From: Spirosoma fluviale
Lineage (GTDB): Bacteria > Bacteroidota > Bacteroidia > Cytophagales > Spirosomataceae
Length of the DNA stretch: 64,000 bases
NCBI RefSeq assembly: GCF_900230225.1
Contig: NZ_OCNH01000004.1
Coordinates: 372,001 to 436,000 of the forward strand
Direction of reading: 5' to 3'
Of this stretch, positions 28,601-37,500 are shown in pieces. The translations under genes were made by a program, and so were the position numbers. Below the pieces are notes generated by a model. It did not search any database. It worked only from the letters and a program-made list of their open reading frames with translations, and was not told the origin of the DNA. Each line of letters opens with the position of its first letter. The stretch's first letter is position 1.

Positions 28601-29033
28601 ACAGTTCGTTGGAACCTTCCTGACCCCGGAAATTACCCACGGCACAAACGTAAATATCGAGCAGGCCATCACCGTTTACATCGGCCATAGTGGAGCCCGT
28701 TTGCCAGTCTGCAAACCCTTCGACACCCGCTTTGGCGGTTATATCCTCAAACTTAAAGTTTCCCTTGTTGAGGTACAGCTTGTTCTTCCCCTGATTGGAT
28801 ACAAAGTACAGATCGGTGAGACCGTCGTTATTGATATCGCCCGCCGAAACACCCCCGCCGTTGTAGAAATACAGGTAGTCGAGGATGTTCAGCTTTTCGT
28901 TGGGCATTAGCTGATTGATAAACCCCACGCCCGTCTGGGTCGAATCGAGCGATTGAAAAAGGGCTTTTTCGGATTTGAATGGATTACAACCCGTCAACGC
29001 CAAAGCGCTGATAAATAGAAGAATACGGTTCAT
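25677..29033 (-). CDS. CRTAC1-like lipoprotein with FG-GAP/VCBS propellers and ASPIC/UnbV domain (unit A, second copy)
   Basis: Large surface or periplasmic lipoprotein (1,118 residues; MNRILLFISALALTGCNP, lipidated Cys16). It carries two blocks of FG-GAP/VCBS repeats, about 55-470 and 650-1,090, with repeated calcium-binding loops such as DVNGDGLLDIYV and DYDHDGDLDCYL. Between them is an ASPIC/UnbV domain, about 540-615 (FGVGAKVIL, RGFESSVAPELLFGLG, IDSLIVIWPN). This order matches bacterial relatives of cartilage acidic protein 1. No enzymatic motif is visible. It follows the other CRTAC1-like gene of the unit and the susC/susD pair, all on the same strand. It lacks the RSEE insertion found in its two paralogues. 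The role is unknown; a ligand-binding accessory of the SusCD system is my inference. Confidence 0.9.
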   Translation of the reverse strand: MNRILLFISALALTGCNPFKSEKALFQSLDSTQTGVGFINQLMPNEKLNILDYLYFYNGGGVSAGDINNDGLTDLYFVSNQGKNKLYLNKGNFKFEDITAKAGVEGFADWQTGSTMADVNGDGLLDIYVCAVGNFRGQEGSNELYINNGDATFTEKAADYGLDFTGFSTQAAFFDYDHDGDLDCYLLNHAIHTSRSYDRVSARNFRNNESGDYLYENQMITKAGKAPAGKIPRFQNVSERAGIFGAAMGYGLGISVADLNNDGWEDIYVSNDFHEDDYYYVNNHDGTFTESVRKAFQHTSRFSMGNDIGDVNNDGFADVVTLDMYPEDETVEKSSLGEDPLDIYTYKLAYGYMNQYSRNCLQLSLSGKKFMDIGAMSGVAATDWSWSPLLADYDNDGIKDLFITNGIVRRPNNLEYVKFAADDSLRYAMETSKSLDERATKLMPEGKVHNYLYRGTPSLRFEDKSAAWGFELPNYSNGSAYADLDNDGDLDLITNNINDPASLYRNEATTLFPDNTHLTVKLKGDSPNTFGVGAKVILKYGKDSLMMQQLMPTRGFESSVAPELLFGLGKRANIDSLIVIWPNQQMEVRTNVKTNQAITLKQTDAKLDGAGFVYTNPLMQPLFADVSTADSIPYQHKENKEYFDFVRESLMPFKVSTEGPHLAVGDVNGDGLDDLYAGGAKWQSGSLLVQQANGTFKPSVQSAFTNDSTYEDVDAVFFDADGDKDLDLYVVSGGNEFYNKMPEQFDRLYLNDGKGGFTRSLNALPAMYDNKSCVRPFDVDNDGDLDLFVGGRVVGFGYGKSPNSYLLINNGKGTFTDQIDKLAPGLRNVGMVTDAVWADYDGDKDQDLIVAGDWMPIRIFANDKGKFSEVKSITDTPLNGFYQRIIAADFDRDGDIDLVAGNIGTNTKFRKTPDSQLRMLVKDVDNNQSVEQIISYNRGDEWYPLAFKDELGKQMPSIINKRFTDYVSFAGKPLGDVLKDEELKGADELTVNQFASVYLENKGGKDGNPQFVVHELPLMAQVSKLFALQAIDIDRDGDLDLLGGGNFYGVSTYQGRYDAGYGLVLRNDGKGNFATLSPVDSGFQLNGEIRDIRPVRSGQGVRIVVARNDAGMQVFKSL

Positions 29034-29038
29034 AGTAT

Positions 29039-29142
29039 TAGGAGTGAGGAGCGAGGGGTGAGGAGGGCCGACCGCACCGCAGCCGGTCGGCGGACCGGCA
29101 TGTTGTGCCGCTAGATGACTCCTCTCTCCTAACTCCTTTTAT
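29039..29142. repeat. Heptanucleotide-repeat palindromic element between CRTAC1-like genes
   Basis: At 29039-29065 the plus strand reads GGAGTGA GGAGCGA GGGGTGA GGAG, a run of 7-bp units. At 29119-29142 the same units appear inverted (CTCCTCTCTCCTAACTCC). Between them is a GC-rich core with the stem GCCGACCG (29067-29074) and CGGTCGGC (29084-29091). The whole would fold as one branched hairpin. It is an intergenic member of the family found in frame in three genes of this window. Confidence 0.65.
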
Positions 29143-29208
29143 ATTCATTTATCAATAATTAGAAGAGCTACTAGTGCGATAAGGAGAAAGAAACCGGATG
29201 GTTTTCAC

Positions 29209-29251
29209 ACCGCCGGATGGCTCCTCACTCCTCGCTCCTAACTACTCACTA
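29209..29251. repeat. Heptanucleotide-repeat element at the 3' end of a CRTAC1-like gene
   Basis: Read on the minus strand it is AGTAGTGA GTAGTTA GGAGCGA GGAGTGA GGAGCCATCCGGCGG. The TAG stop codon of the upstream CRTAC1-like gene (29242-29244) and its last residues LSSE are made from this repeat. It lies 67 bases from the composite element at 29039-29142. Confidence 0.7.
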
Positions 29252-32200
29252 CTTAAAAAAAACACTTGCGCCCGGTCGTTATTTTTGGCCAGAATAATTT
29301 GCCCCTGTTTTAGTTGGGCGACGTGCCTGACCTGTCCACGGACGAAAAAGCCGGATACCGCCGGATTGACTGATTCGTACTGAATGGTGCCGTTGGCCGC
29401 TTTTCCCTTGTTATGAAGGGTAACGCCGTAACTCGCGTCGTAGCGCCCGATTTCGGGGAGTACATCCAGAAAGTTGCCGGTCAGCAGCAGATCCGTACGT
29501 CCGTCGTGGTCGTAATCCGTGAAGAGGGCACCACACACGGGCGAGAACTGAGCCTCGGCCGGTAAAGGTTGCAACGTCAGTTTTCCCTTGCCGTCGTTCA
29601 GCAGGATAACCGTTGTTCCCATAAACGACTGCTTCACGACCGCTTGCTTCAGTTGATCTTCGTCCAGCATATCGGTAATCTTCTTACCTGCATAATCCTG
29701 AAACTTCACATATTTCTTCTTGATCGTCGGCATCGCCTTTTGCAACTCCTGCTTTAGCACCATTGGATACAGTTCGCCCGTTTCGTCGGCGCAGTTGATG
29801 ATTTGCTCAACGGTGCCGTTATGGTCGAAATCGCCGGTATAGAGTTCGGCGGGGATTGTCTGAGTGGCTTTAATGCGTGAATTCGTACCCAGATTGCCAA
29901 TGACCAGATCAAGGTCACCATCGCCGTCGGCATCACCGGCAGTTACGCAGTTCCACCAGCCATTCGTTTTCAGGACGTCGCCCTGCACGTTTTTGATAGC
30001 GAATTCGGGATTCTGGCTCAGTTTTCCGCGCTTGTTTTCAAAAACCCGCACGGGGCCCCAATCGCTTACCACCACCAGTTCGGGGTACGAATCGCCGTTG
30101 AGGTCGGCCCAGGTGGCATCCGTTACCATTCCTAATTGCTCGACATCGGCCAGCGACCGCTTGGTGTAGTTCTTGAAATTCCCGGTGCCGTCGTTAGACA
30201 GCAGATAACTGGCCGGGTCGCGACCATACTGGCCGGAAATCATTCGTGAACCAACAAATAAGTCGATGTCCCCGTCCCGGTCAAAGTCGGCGGCCGCTAC
30301 GCAGGAGCCATTGGCCTTCAAATTGGGCAAAGCCGTTTCCGAACGGGCGAAGTTTCCTTTGCCATCGTTGAGGTAAAACCGATCCAGCAGTTCGTCGGTC
30401 TCTTCACCAAATTCGTTGCTTCCCGACACCACGTACAAGTCAAGGTCTTTATCGCCGTCAGCATCGAAAAAAACGGCGTCGACCGCTTCGTAGGTCGTAT
30501 CCTGCCGCATGGCAGCGGGCGTTTTATCAGCAAAGCGACCGGTGGGTTGCTGGACAAACAAATGGCCCGGTTGCCCGCTGGCACCACCAAAAAATACATC
30601 GTCAAGCCCATCGCCGTTCAAATCGCCGGTTGCCAGTGCCGGGCCCTGGGTCGACAGTTGCTGTTTGAGCAAAGCATCCCGGTTGTAATCGACAAAGGGG
30701 CTTTCCTGATGCAGGTAGCTCAGGCCCGAAGCGGCTGTATTGTCCTGAAAAAACGGTTTCTGACTGACGGTGACTGGTTTCCAAAGCTGGTTGGCATCCT
30801 GTTGCCGAAGCGTTAGCATCTGGTTGGCTTTCGGCTTACGCAGGGTCTGCATCTTATCGTCCGGCCAGATGACCACGAGTGAATCAATATTGGGGCTGGT
30901 GCCTAACCCAAAGAGCAGATTCAGGTCGACGGATGATTCAAAGCCCCGGTTCGGCATCTGCTGGAGCAACTGCGTTTGTGCGGGCTGGTACAAAAACACG
31001 CGGGCACCAATGGCGTTTCGGTTCATGCCGGTGCCTTCCAGTTTTATTTTCAGGTAGTTGGTCTTGTGTTTCTCAACGGATTGATTCTGGTAAATAGCCA
31101 CCGGCGCATTCATGTTGTTGACGATCAAATCCAGGTCGCCATCATTGTCCAGATCGCCATACGCGGCTCCGTTGGAAAAATCCGGTTCCGATAGGCCCCA
31201 GTCGAACGCTTTATTGGTAAACTGTAGCCCGCCCTCATTGTGGAAAGCATAATTGGGCACCCCTTCCGATGGCGCTTTATCCAGAAACTCCTTGAAGTTA
31301 AAGGCTCGCTGCCGGGCAATCTGCGCCATATTTTCCCCGTCTGCCAGAAAATTGATAAAATCCTGATCGGTTACGTCTTTGGCAATACCGTTGGCCACGA
31401 ATATGTCTTTTTGCCCATCGTTGTCCATGTCGAACAACAGAGCACCCCAACTCCAGTCGGTAGCCTGAACTCCCGAGAACCGGGCGATGTCGCTGAAAAC
31501 CGGTAGTCCCCCATTTCCTGGCTGATTACCCTGATTCAGGTGCAGCATATTCTGCATGAACTGATAATGGAAATCCCGGCCAACTTTAATCTGTTCGAGG
31601 TCGTGGCTTTCGTAGCTGGATGTTCGTTTTAGCCGCCGGTCGTTACCGGGCAGCATATCGGTGATAAAAATATCGAGTCGACCGTCGTTGTTCATGTCGG
31701 CCACATCGGCCCCCATGGATGACAGACTCGTGTGCGGCATCGACTCTTTGATCGACTCCCGGAAGGTGCCGTCGTGGTTATTGATATAGAGGTAATCGCG
31801 TTCGTAGAAATCGTTGGAAATATAAATATCCAGCCAGTTATCGTCGTTCACATCGCCAATGGTAATCCCCAGCCCAAAGCCAATCAAACTCCCATAAATC
31901 CCAGCCTCCTCCGAAACATCCACAAATATCGTCCCCGTAGCGCTCTTTCCCTTTCCTTCATTCGCCCCACTCTTACTTTTTTTACTACCGCCGGATGGCT
32001 CCTCACTCCCCGCTCCTCGCTCCTCGCTCCTATTTTTAAACAACTTATGCCCCCCCAGCGAGTCCCGTTGCGACCGCAGGTTGGCGTATTGCAGTTTCCC
32101 GACGGGCATGAAGCTGTTGTTGAGCAGGTACATATCCAGGTCGCCATCTCGGTCGTAGTCGAAAAAGGCGGCATGGGTTGAGTAGCCCCGGTCGTCCAGC

Positions 32201-32733
32201 CCATATTCGGCGGCCCGTTCGGTGAAGGTAGGGACACCGCTGGCGTCGTTGCCATTGTTGATGAAGAGTTCATTGGCGCGGTCGTCGCCATCGCGGTTAC
32301 CGGCATTACAGATGTAGATGTCCAGCCGACCATCGCCATTGACATCGGCAAAAGTCGCACCCGTACTCCAGGCATGCTTACCCGCTATACCCGCTTTGGC
32401 GGTCACATCCTCGAACTGGATGCCGGTTTGTTCCGACACGGTTTTGCCGGTTGAGGTCCGATTCAGGTACAGTTTATTATCGCCCATGTTAGCGATCATG
32501 AGCACATCCGACAGGCCATCGTTGTTCACGTCGCCGATAGCCACCCCTCCGCCATTATAGAAATTTCGATAGTTAAAGACGTTAAAGTCTTTGTCGTCGG
32601 TAACGGTATTGATGAAATTAACGTGGGTTTCTTCGGCGGGTAATTTTCGAAACAGCGGATCTGATGGTTGTTGCTGTTCGGATCTACAACCGGCAAGCAG
32701 GCCTATTGCCAGTACTAGTAAACGGATGCGCAT
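29242..32733 (-). CDS. CRTAC1-like lipoprotein with FG-GAP/VCBS propellers and ASPIC/UnbV domain (unit A, first copy)
   Basis: Lipoprotein of about 1,163 residues (MRIRLLVLAIGLLAGCRSEQ, Cys16). The ATG at 32733 is preferred over a GTG two codons upstream. Layout as in its paralogues: first FG-GAP block with IGDVNNDGLSDVLM, FADVNGDGRLDIYI and DYDRDGDLDMYL; ASPIC/UnbV domain in the middle (NAIGARVFLY, RGFESSVDLNLLFGLG, IDSLVVIWPDD); second FG-GAP block starting near ATGDLNGDGLDDVFFGG. After GGHKLFKN an insertion reads RSEERGAGSEEPSGG, encoded by a dispersed DNA repeat at 31988-32035, followed by a Lys/Ser/Gly-rich stretch. The C-terminal LSSE and stop codon also derive from a repeat copy. It lies between susD of unit A and the second CRTAC1-like gene. 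Confidence 0.9.
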   Translation of the reverse strand: MRIRLLVLAIGLLAGCRSEQQQPSDPLFRKLPAEETHVNFINTVTDDKDFNVFNYRNFYNGGGVAIGDVNNDGLSDVLMIANMGDNKLYLNRTSTGKTVSEQTGIQFEDVTAKAGIAGKHAWSTGATFADVNGDGRLDIYICNAGNRDGDDRANELFINNGNDASGVPTFTERAAEYGLDDRGYSTHAAFFDYDRDGDLDMYLLNNSFMPVGKLQYANLRSQRDSLGGHKLFKNRSEERGAGSEEPSGGSKKSKSGANEGKGKSATGTIFVDVSEEAGIYGSLIGFGLGITIGDVNDDNWLDIYISNDFYERDYLYINNHDGTFRESIKESMPHTSLSSMGADVADMNNDGRLDIFITDMLPGNDRRLKRTSSYESHDLEQIKVGRDFHYQFMQNMLHLNQGNQPGNGGLPVFSDIARFSGVQATDWSWGALLFDMDNDGQKDIFVANGIAKDVTDQDFINFLADGENMAQIARQRAFNFKEFLDKAPSEGVPNYAFHNEGGLQFTNKAFDWGLSEPDFSNGAAYGDLDNDGDLDLIVNNMNAPVAIYQNQSVEKHKTNYLKIKLEGTGMNRNAIGARVFLYQPAQTQLLQQMPNRGFESSVDLNLLFGLGTSPNIDSLVVIWPDDKMQTLRKPKANQMLTLRQQDANQLWKPVTVSQKPFFQDNTAASGLSYLHQESPFVDYNRDALLKQQLSTQGPALATGDLNGDGLDDVFFGGASGQPGHLFVQQPTGRFADKTPAAMRQDTTYEAVDAVFFDADGDKDLDLYVVSGSNEFGEETDELLDRFYLNDGKGNFARSETALPNLKANGSCVAAADFDRDGDIDLFVGSRMISGQYGRDPASYLLSNDGTGNFKNYTKRSLADVEQLGMVTDATWADLNGDSYPELVVVSDWGPVRVFENKRGKLSQNPEFAIKNVQGDVLKTNGWWNCVTAGDADGDGDLDLVIGNLGTNSRIKATQTIPAELYTGDFDHNGTVEQIINCADETGELYPMVLKQELQKAMPTIKKKYVKFQDYAGKKITDMLDEDQLKQAVVKQSFMGTTVILLNDGKGKLTLQPLPAEAQFSPVCGALFTDYDHDGRTDLLLTGNFLDVLPEIGRYDASYGVTLHNKGKAANGTIQYESVNPAVSGFFVRGQVRHVAQLKQGQIILAKNNDRAQVFFLSSE
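31988..32035. repeat. In-frame heptanucleotide repeat inside a CRTAC1-like gene
   Basis: On the coding (minus) strand: GGAGCGA, GGAGCGA, GGAGCGG, GGAGTGA, GGAGCCATCCGGCGG. Read in frame it encodes RSEERGAGSEEPSGG. The unit that would place TGA in frame is GCGA here, so the frame stays open. The paralogue at 38-42 kb has a related copy at the same protein position; the third paralogue has none. Confidence 0.85.
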
Positions 32734-32887
32734 TAGCACAGGTACGTGAATTATAAGAAAGTTATCGTTAAGACAAGTTATCGCTCAAATGTATTATTTC
32801 AGAAAACAGGGGCTACAAAGATAAGTAATTACCGAAGTTCTTACACCTCAGAAATACGATTAATAGGCTTTTAATCAGCCAAAAATG

Positions 32888-32919
32888 AAACGAGCAGACT
32901 CGTAGGAGCCTGCTCGTTT
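32888..32919 (-). terminator. Hairpin terminator after susD of unit A
   Basis: AAACGAGCAG and CTGCTCGTTT form a 10-bp stem with a 12-base loop, 20 bases after the SusD stop. On the minus strand the stem is followed by CATTTTTGG, a T-rich tail. It would reduce or end transcription before the CRTAC1-like gene, which starts about 155 bases further on. Confidence 0.65.
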
Positions 32920-32938
32920 TCACCCATTATCCGGCAAA

Positions 32939-34420
32939 TTAATAACCAGGATTCTGCTTCAGGTTCGGGTTCAGCGACAACTGATCCTTCGGAATCGGGA
33001 ACAGCTGGCGGAAGGGCTGTGAAGCCTCCTTGAAGCGCCATGCCTTCGTGTACTGTCCGAAACGGATCAGATCCTGCCGACGGTGTTGCTCCCAGGCCAG
33101 CTCACGACCACGCTCAGCCAGGATTTCGTTTAGTGTCAGGGTAGCGCTGGTATAATCCGGCATACCGGCCCGTTTACGAACAACGTTAAAATCGGGTAGT
33201 GCAGCACCCACATTACCTAAGCGGAAGTTAGCTTCACCACGCATCATATACACGTCAGCTAAACGATAGACGACGAAATCGTTATCCTGGCTGGTAAACG
33301 AGTTGTTTTTTTGAATCTCGTACTTCTGGCTGCGCGCACCCGCCAAACGACCGTTGGCACCGGCATCGAAGGTAAACGATTCGATTTCGGGGCGGTACAC
33401 CATGTCCAGGGCATCATCCTTCAACGGCGTACCATCGGCTTTATACTGCTGGCCAACGATCCACTGCTTTTTCCGGATATCCTTATCGTCGAACGAGTTG
33501 TAGAACTCCGTTACCGTAGCCCAACCATTCCAGGGAGCTGTGCCCAGGTTATAGGTCAACTGGTTCAGGTAGTGAAGCGTTTTCATCTGGTGGTTAAACC
33601 CATCCCGCTTCGACTTGTCGAAGGGTGTTGCCAGAATCGTTTCGGGCGAGTTCTGATTTTGAACAGAGAAATTGCTCAGGTAATCACCGGAAATCTGGAA
33701 TTTACCCGACTTGATCAGGTTATCACAACGCGTGATACAATCAGCCCAGCGGGGGGTACCTGTATACACCTGTGCGTTCAAATACATTTTAGCCAGAATC
33801 ATATCGGCTACGTACTTGTTCATCCGGCCATAGTATGCACCACCCGATACATCGCTCAGGCTAGGATAGACCGCCAGCAGTTCTTTCTCAACGAAAGCAA
33901 ACACTTCAGCCCGAGTATTCTGCTTGGGTGTAGCCGCCGTTACGGCATCAGAAATAATAACGTTACCAAACAAATCCATTGCCTGGTAGTGGAAGAACGC
34001 CCGCAGAGCCCGTAACTCAGCCTTGGTGTTGGCATCGGTAATGGTGCCTAACTGCTGGTTGATACTGGTGATGTTGTTGTAGCACCAGGTCCAGGGGCCG
34101 TTGAACTGACCATTGTCGGTAATGGGGTCCCAGGTGTGTTGATACAGGCGTTTCCAGTTGTCGCCGTCCTTCCAGTCACCACCGCGGGTTGGCACAATCT
34201 GCTCATCCGTAGTGGTGTTCAGGTTCGACATATTGCCGTAATAATCACCCAGACCATTATAGAGAGGACCAATCAGCGCAGATGCCTGTGCGGGTGTACT
34301 ACCGAAGGTACCGCTCGTAGGAATAACGTCATAGGTTGTCTCGGTCAGATCGGTACAGGATTGGCCTGCCAGCATCAGCGCCGAGCAGCCCAGAAGCAAT
34401 TTTATATTTATTTGTTTCAT
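32939..34420 (-). CDS. SusD/RagB-family nutrient-binding lipoprotein (unit A)
   Basis: Lid and ligand-binding partner of the SusC encoded upstream. Signal peptide with lipobox: MKQINIKLLLGCSALMLAGQSC (Cys22). Family landmarks: TTDEQIVPTRGGDWKDG, ELRALRAFFHYQAMDLFGNV, YVADMILAKMYLNAQVYTG, VYRLADVYMMRGEANFRLGN and the C-terminal ending FPIPKDQLSLNPNLKQNPGY, which is the classic SusD terminus. About 493 residues, normal length. It is separated from susC by 126 bases that contain a 14-bp hairpin, and it is followed by a terminator. The product is paralogous to the SusD of unit B (same start of the mature part, same ending NPGY). Confidence 0.95.
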   Translation of the reverse strand: MKQINIKLLLGCSALMLAGQSCTDLTETTYDVIPTSGTFGSTPAQASALIGPLYNGLGDYYGNMSNLNTTTDEQIVPTRGGDWKDGDNWKRLYQHTWDPITDNGQFNGPWTWCYNNITSINQQLGTITDANTKAELRALRAFFHYQAMDLFGNVIISDAVTAATPKQNTRAEVFAFVEKELLAVYPSLSDVSGGAYYGRMNKYVADMILAKMYLNAQVYTGTPRWADCITRCDNLIKSGKFQISGDYLSNFSVQNQNSPETILATPFDKSKRDGFNHQMKTLHYLNQLTYNLGTAPWNGWATVTEFYNSFDDKDIRKKQWIVGQQYKADGTPLKDDALDMVYRPEIESFTFDAGANGRLAGARSQKYEIQKNNSFTSQDNDFVVYRLADVYMMRGEANFRLGNVGAALPDFNVVRKRAGMPDYTSATLTLNEILAERGRELAWEQHRRQDLIRFGQYTKAWRFKEASQPFRQLFPIPKDQLSLNPNLKQNPGY

Positions 34421-34494
34421 AGAAGTTTTTGATAGTTAACTAGTTACAGCGTTAGTGTTGACAAACTACGTACGCTGTGTTAATTAAAACAGTT

Positions 34495-34536
34495 TTCACA
34501 AACCGGATATTTTTTTGTATTAATCCGGTTTGTGAA
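34495..34536 (-). terminator. Intercistronic hairpin between susC and susD of unit A
   Basis: TTCACAAACCGGAT and ATCCGGTTTGTGAA form a perfect 14-bp stem around a 14-base loop, 10 bases after the SusC stop. On the minus strand the stem is followed by AACTGTTTTAATTAA. It may be a partial terminator or a barrier to exonucleases that sets the ratio of SusC to SusD. A hairpin of like size occupies the same place in unit B. Confidence 0.6.
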
Positions 34537-34546
34537 CAAGAACCAT

Positions 34547-37500
34547 TTAGAACGTCAGGTTAACACCTAACTGGAACGTACGGGTTTTTGGGTAAACAAC
34601 GTTTCCGTAGCCACCACCATCTAAACCAACGGCGTTAGGTGCCTGCTGAAGCTGACCATTGTTTTGCAAATCAGCTTTTACCTGTAGTTCAGGATCAATG
34701 CCTTTGTATTTGGTGATGATGAACAGGTTATTACCACCAGCATAAATCCGGGCGTTCGTGATGTACTTGCTCGCTGGCAGTGGGATGTTATAACCTACCT
34801 GCCAGTTATCAAACCGTACAAATGAACCGCTTTCCAGCCAGTTGGTCGACAATACGTTCACACCGTAATTTTTAGGATAATCCGTTACACCCTGCAGCAT
34901 ATTGGTTTCCAGAATAGAACCCGGAATGAGCAGGTTGGACCGGATGGCGTTCAGGATCGTATTACCAAACGTGCCGCGCAACTGGAAATACAGGTCAAAT
35001 CCTTTGTAGCGGAAGGTGTTGATAAACGAAGCGTTCAGGAATGGCTGTGGGTTACCCTGCTTCAACGGATTTCCGGCCGTAACAGCGGCAGCGGCATCGG
35101 CTTTCGACACGTCCGTTACCGGTGTGTCGCCCGAGGCAGCTTTCAGCAGAGGCTGCCCGTCAGCTGAGTAAGCACCCGTAAACGTAGGCACGTTGTTGAA
35201 TTCGCCCAGCGCCTGACCAGGTGTCAGATAAGAGGCAAATACATCGGAAAGACCCCGACCGTTGAACGCGTTGAAACGAACCTGTCCATTGCTGAACTGA
35301 TCATTCGACAGCGACTCAACCGTATTTTTGTTGTATGCACCCACAACTCGTGAGTTCCAGGAGAAATTACCTTTCTGGATAACATCACCACCGAAGGATA
35401 ACTCAAAACCGCTGTTCCGCATCGAGCCTACGTTGGCCAGAATGGTGTTGGCAAAGTACTTGATACCATCAGCAGGTACCGAGTACGGATAGAGCATGTC
35501 TTTGGTCAGCTTGTTGTAATACTCAACTGTACCGGAGAAACGACCACCCAGCAACTGGAAATCCAGACCAACGTTCGAGGTGGTCAGTACTTCCCACTTC
35601 AGGTTGGGGTTGGCGTTCTGTGTGATACCATAGCCTGGCAGGAAGTCGCCCAGCGTACCATCGTAGTAAGTACCTTTTTGACCATACAACTGAATCGAGT
35701 TGTAGGCGGCAATACCTTCCGAGTTACCCGTTTGTCCGTAACCAACACGCAGTTTCAGGAAGTTAAGTGTGTTGCCTTTTGGGAAGAACGACTCGTTGGT
35801 AATGGTCCAGCCGGCACCCACCGATGGGAATACGCCCCATTTGTTGTTGGCACCAAATTTAGAACTACCATCCCGACGGATTGTAGCCGTCACGTTGTAC
35901 TTGTCGTTCAAATTCAACGATGCCCGCCCGAAGAAGGAGATCAACTTCGCGTTATTACGGTATGAAGTAGCGTAGTTGTTACCGGGGTTAACCAGTGTAC
36001 CTGACCCTAAACCCAAGTTGCTGTAGTTGATATCGCTGGTTACAAAACCCGAGTTAGCGGCAGTAAAGCCGTCATTATCAAAGTTCTGGAACGAATAACC
36101 ACCCAATAACGAGTAGTTGCTATTCTGGTTACCAAATCCTTTGGTGTAGTTAGCCGTCAATTCCAGCAGTTTCGTATTCGATTGGTAGAATCTCCGGCTA
36201 GCCCGACCATTGTCGGCCGCATAGGCTTTGATGGCTGGATTGGTGTACCGGTTATCGACACTATTATCCCGCTGTATCTGACCATTAACGCCCAGCGTCA
36301 AGCCATCCAGCACTTCATAGCGCAGGTTCATACCACCCTGCAAATACCGCTGTACGCCGTTGTTAATAACGTTCTCCAGCATGGCAACCGGGTTGAAGAG
36401 GTCAAAACTACCACCTACTTCATAATAAGATCCGTCAGCGTTGCGAACAGGCAATGTTGGCAGGAACGTAACCGCACGGCCAATGATACCATTGTCATAT
36501 TTTTTGTTCGTTTCCGAATACGACAGGTTGTACTGAATGTTCAGTCGGTTGTCGAATGCTTTCTGATCGAGGTTGATACGACCCGTCAGACGATCCAGAC
36601 CCGTCTTTTTGATAATACCGTTCTGATTGATATAGTTAAGCGAACCCCGGTAGCTGAACGTTGGCGAACCACCCGCAATGGACAGGTCGTGGTTGTTAAC
36701 GGTTCCATTCTGGGTAACCTCCTTCGTCCAGTCGGTATTGTAATTGCCATCCGGAAAACGCTGCTTATCATTAAGTGATGCAGTTCCCTTAATTTGAGAA
36801 ACAGCATCCCGATACCCTTGAGCGTCCAGCATTTCATACCGCCGGGAAATGGTCGATACCCCTACGTAGTTGTTAAAGGAGACCGTTGTTTTACCTGCTT
36901 TACCACGCTTGGTAGTAATCAGGATAACGCCGTTAGCAGCCCGTGAACCATAAATAGCGGCAGCCGAGGCATCTTTCAACACGTCCATCGACTCGATGTC
37001 GGAAGGAGAAATCGTGTTGATAGGAACACCGATCATACCGTCTACCACATAAAGTGGATCAGAACCACCGGCCAGCGAGGTGTAGCCACGCAGACGAACG
37101 GTGGGCTGCTGGTTAGGATCGCCCGAAGGAGCCGTAATAACCAGACCTGCTACTTTACCCTGAATAGCTTGCAGTGGGTTTGGGTTTACCCCAGCGTTGA
37201 AATCCTTGGCAGTTACCTGTACCACAGAGCCGGTCAGGTCTTTCCGTTTTGCCGTACCATAACCAACCACGACTACTTCGTCGAGGGCTTTGGTATCGTC
37301 CGATAATTTCACATCCACCGTCGAGCGGTTGCCAACAACTACTTCCTGCGACGTATAGCCAATGAAGCTCAACACAATCGTTGCGTTATCTGGCACGTTA
37401 GCCAGCGAATACTTTCCATCAGCGTCGGTGTTGGTACCCCGCTGCGTGCCTTTGAGCTGTACACTTACACCGGGCAGCGATGCGCCCGCTGGATCAGTCA

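Noticed and set aside
31980..32045. Low-complexity Lys/Ser/Gly-rich linker as a natural part of CRTAC1-like proteins
   Set aside because: The underlying DNA is the dispersed heptanucleotide repeat, found also in intergenic DNA and in an unrelated enzyme, so it is not just a protein-level linker.
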